Of a stretch of DNA of 7,078 nucleotides, positions 6,876 to 7,078 are shown piece after piece. The stretch comes from Deltaproteobacteria bacterium UBA5799. Its GTDB lineage: Bacteria > Desulfobacterota > GWC2-55-46. How positions within the stretch are numbered: position 1 is the stretch's first letter; each line of letters begins with the position of its first letter. Location: contig DIDN01000085.1 in the NCBI GenBank assembly GCA_002418185.1, positions 1 to 7,078 on the forward strand, in the 5' to 3' direction. The notes under the pieces were generated by a model. It made no database searches. It was not told the origin of the DNA and saw only the letters and a program-made list of their open reading frames with translations. The translations under genes were made by a program, and so were the position numbers.

Positions 6876-6891
6876 GGTTTAACTAAAATAT
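6861..6891. repeat. Perfect 10-bp inverted repeat, candidate operator
   Basis: ATATTTTAGT (6861-6870) and its exact reverse complement ACTAAAATAT (6882-6891) flank an 11-bp spacer. The arm centres are 21 bp apart, about two helical turns, so a dimer could bind both on one face. The left arm covers the HTH start codon and the spacer of the methyltransferase promoter. The right arm covers the methyltransferase start of transcription and most of the proposed -10 of the opposing promoter. The region is AT-rich, so a chance repeat cannot be excluded, but 10 perfect pairs at this location are suggestive. Confidence 0.65.
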
Positions 6892-6916
6892 ATGCTATTA
6901 TGCTGGCGGAGGACAA
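6887..6916 (-). promoter_or_regulatory. Possible promoter for the HTH-endonuclease operon
   Basis: On the - strand TTGTCC (6916-6911, 4 of 6 to -35) and TATATT (6892-6887, 5 of 6 to -10) are 18 bp apart. Transcription would start near 6880, only about 18 bases before the HTH ATG. It overlaps the methyltransferase promoter so that the two polymerases could not bind together. Weaker than the + strand promoter. Confidence 0.4.
6908..6913 (+). promoter_or_regulatory. Ribosome binding site for the methyltransferase
   Basis: GGAGGA, 10 bases before the ATG at 6924. It decides for that start over an in-frame ATG at 6900, which has no such site upstream and would add eight residues (MLAEDKQN). Confidence 0.65.
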
Positions 6917-6923
6917 GCAAAAT

Positions 6924-7078
6924 ATGAGCATGCAAACTTCAATTTACGGCCAGATTGCAAAGGAAAAAAAAGTTATTGAATTCATTGATATGCCACCATT
7001 TTATTCAACAGAGTTTGGAGCCGCTTACTTATGCGACTCGCTTGATGTATTGCGTCGAATTCCAGAAAAATCGATCAA
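6924..7078 (+). CDS. Site-specific DNA methyltransferase, N-terminal part (beta-class, PvuII-like)
   Basis: Partial gene: the first 51 codons, running off the right edge. The segment FYSTEFGAAYLCDSLDVLRR followed by IPEKSI is typical of the start of beta-class amino-methyltransferases (N6-adenine or N4-cytosine), where a G-x-x-Y-x-x-D-S-L-x-x-L motif comes just before the catalytic (S/D)PP(Y/F) motif. From memory it resembles the start of M.PvuII, an N4-cytosine enzyme (G-S-M-Y-I-G-D-S-L-E-L-L). The catalytic motif itself should lie just beyond the window, so activity and modification type cannot be confirmed. It is divergent from the HTH-endonuclease pair and would protect host DNA from the endonuclease. 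It shares their lower GC. ATG 6924 is chosen for its GGAGGA site; ATG 6930 is also in frame. Confidence 0.75.
   Translation, partial: MSMQTSIYGQIAKEKKVIEFIDMPPFYSTEFGAAYLCDSLDVLRRIPEKSI

Noticed and set aside
6861..6891. Inverted repeat as a transcription terminator hairpin
   Set aside because: The stem is almost all A/T with an 11-base loop and no following T-run on a gene's exit side; its place over two promoter cores fits an operator better.

Overview
The window holds two unrelated blocks. Bases 1 to about 5932 are the distal part of a V/A-type (vacuolar/archaeal-type) rotary ATPase operon on the + strand, in the order K (3' end only), E, C, F, A, B, D. Bases 5955-7078 are a lower-GC restriction-modification (R-M) type module: a small helix-turn-helix gene and a putative PD-(D/E)XK endonuclease on the - strand, and the start of a DNA methyltransferase gene running divergently off the right edge.

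The host looks like a GC-rich bacterium. The ATPase genes use many ATA (Ile) and AGG (Arg) codons despite high GC, have strong AAGGAGG-like ribosome binding sites, and are packed with 4-bp overlaps or gaps of 1 to 13 bases. The gene order I-K-E-C-F-A-B-D is shared by bacterial and archaeal V/A-ATPases, so it does not settle the domain of life. The Shine-Dalgarno sites and the sigma70-like promoter in the R-M block favour a bacterium. I cannot name the phylum from sequence alone.

The ATPase genes encode one machine. A and B form the catalytic A3B3 head, D and F the central rotor shaft, C the connector to the membrane ring, E half of each peripheral stalk, and K the ion-carrying ring. The membrane subunit I and a stalk subunit G/H would be expected upstream and are not in the window.

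The R-M block begins 22 bp after the atpD stop codon, tail to tail, with a visible fall in GC, which suggests acquisition by transfer. The intergenic region between the HTH gene and the methyltransferase is the most interesting part. It has a consensus sigma70 promoter (TTGACA, 17 bp, TATATT) toward the methyltransferase, a weaker opposing promoter toward the HTH-endonuclease operon, and a perfect 10-bp inverted repeat (arms 6861-6870 and 6882-6891) covering both cores. This suggests a compact regulatory switch run by the HTH protein, which is of the MerR/excisionase-like type and not the XRE type usual for R-M controller proteins. The function and DNA specificity of the module are inferred, not demonstrated.
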